DNA of 5,424 nt from JAEZHK01 sp964575255 (GTDB lineage Bacteria; Bacillota; Clostridia; Christensenellales; Aristaeellaceae), in contig CAZNPZ010000095.1 of assembly GCA_964575255.1 (NCBI GenBank), positions 1-5,424 of the forward strand, written 5' to 3'. How positions within the stretch are numbered: position 1 is the first letter of the stretch; each line of letters begins with the position of its first letter. Of the stretch, positions 5,396-5,424 are shown one piece after another. Below the pieces are notes generated by a model that worked only from the letters and a program-made list of their open reading frames with translations, did not search any database and was not told the DNA's origin. The translations under genes and the position numbers were made by a program.

Positions 5396-5424
5396 CGTTT
5401 GGCTGTACCGCCGATTCAATGAAA

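Noticed and set aside
1..5424. tRNA, rRNA, CRISPR arrays, insertion-sequence ends or integration sites
   Set aside because: I saw no regularly spaced repeats, tRNA-like cloverleaf, transposase codons or paired terminal repeats.

Overview
The window holds the start of a GC-rich bacterial sugar-utilisation operon, read entirely on the minus strand (from right to left). In transcription order it contains an intracellular GH51 alpha-L-arabinofuranosidase, an extracellular sugar-binding protein, a MalF-type ABC permease, and a MalG-type ABC permease cut off by the left edge of the window. This matches the known arrangement for uptake and intracellular cleavage of arabinose-containing oligosaccharides (compare araNPQ plus abfA of Bacillus). 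No ATPase gene is visible. It may lie beyond the left edge, or a shared ATPase may serve the system.

The operon has a readable control region. A near-consensus sigma-70/sigma-A promoter (TTGACA, 17 bp, TATACT) lies at 4672-4700. Immediately downstream are two copies of a LacI-type palindrome (core TTGATCGATTAA), with centres exactly 20 bp apart. This is the layout expected of a repressor that blocks transcription just after the start site. More GATTAA-type elements and a separate 16-bp palindrome lie in the AT-rich DNA further upstream. GC-rich hairpins sit in the gaps after the arabinofuranosidase and after the binding protein, and probably tune the relative expression of the genes.

The right-hand 620 bp holds a second, unrelated minus-strand unit. 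It is a short coding stretch (5019-5332) interrupted by an in-frame TAG and one apparent frameshift, followed by a good intrinsic terminator (4936-4980). I do not recognise the protein, and it looks like a decayed gene or one with sequencing errors. A strong TGTACA-based palindrome (4909-4927) lies between this terminator and the operon promoter region.

GC-rich coding DNA, strong purine-rich ribosome binding sites, an AT-rich promoter region and the operon type suggest an uncultured member of the Bacillota (Clostridia-like). The taxonomy is inference only. The binding protein lacks the lipoprotein cysteine usual in monoderm Bacillota, which leaves a diderm host possible. I see no wholly new system here. 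The most notable points are the tandem operator arrangement, the non-lipoprotein binding protein, and the broken gene with its terminator at the right end.
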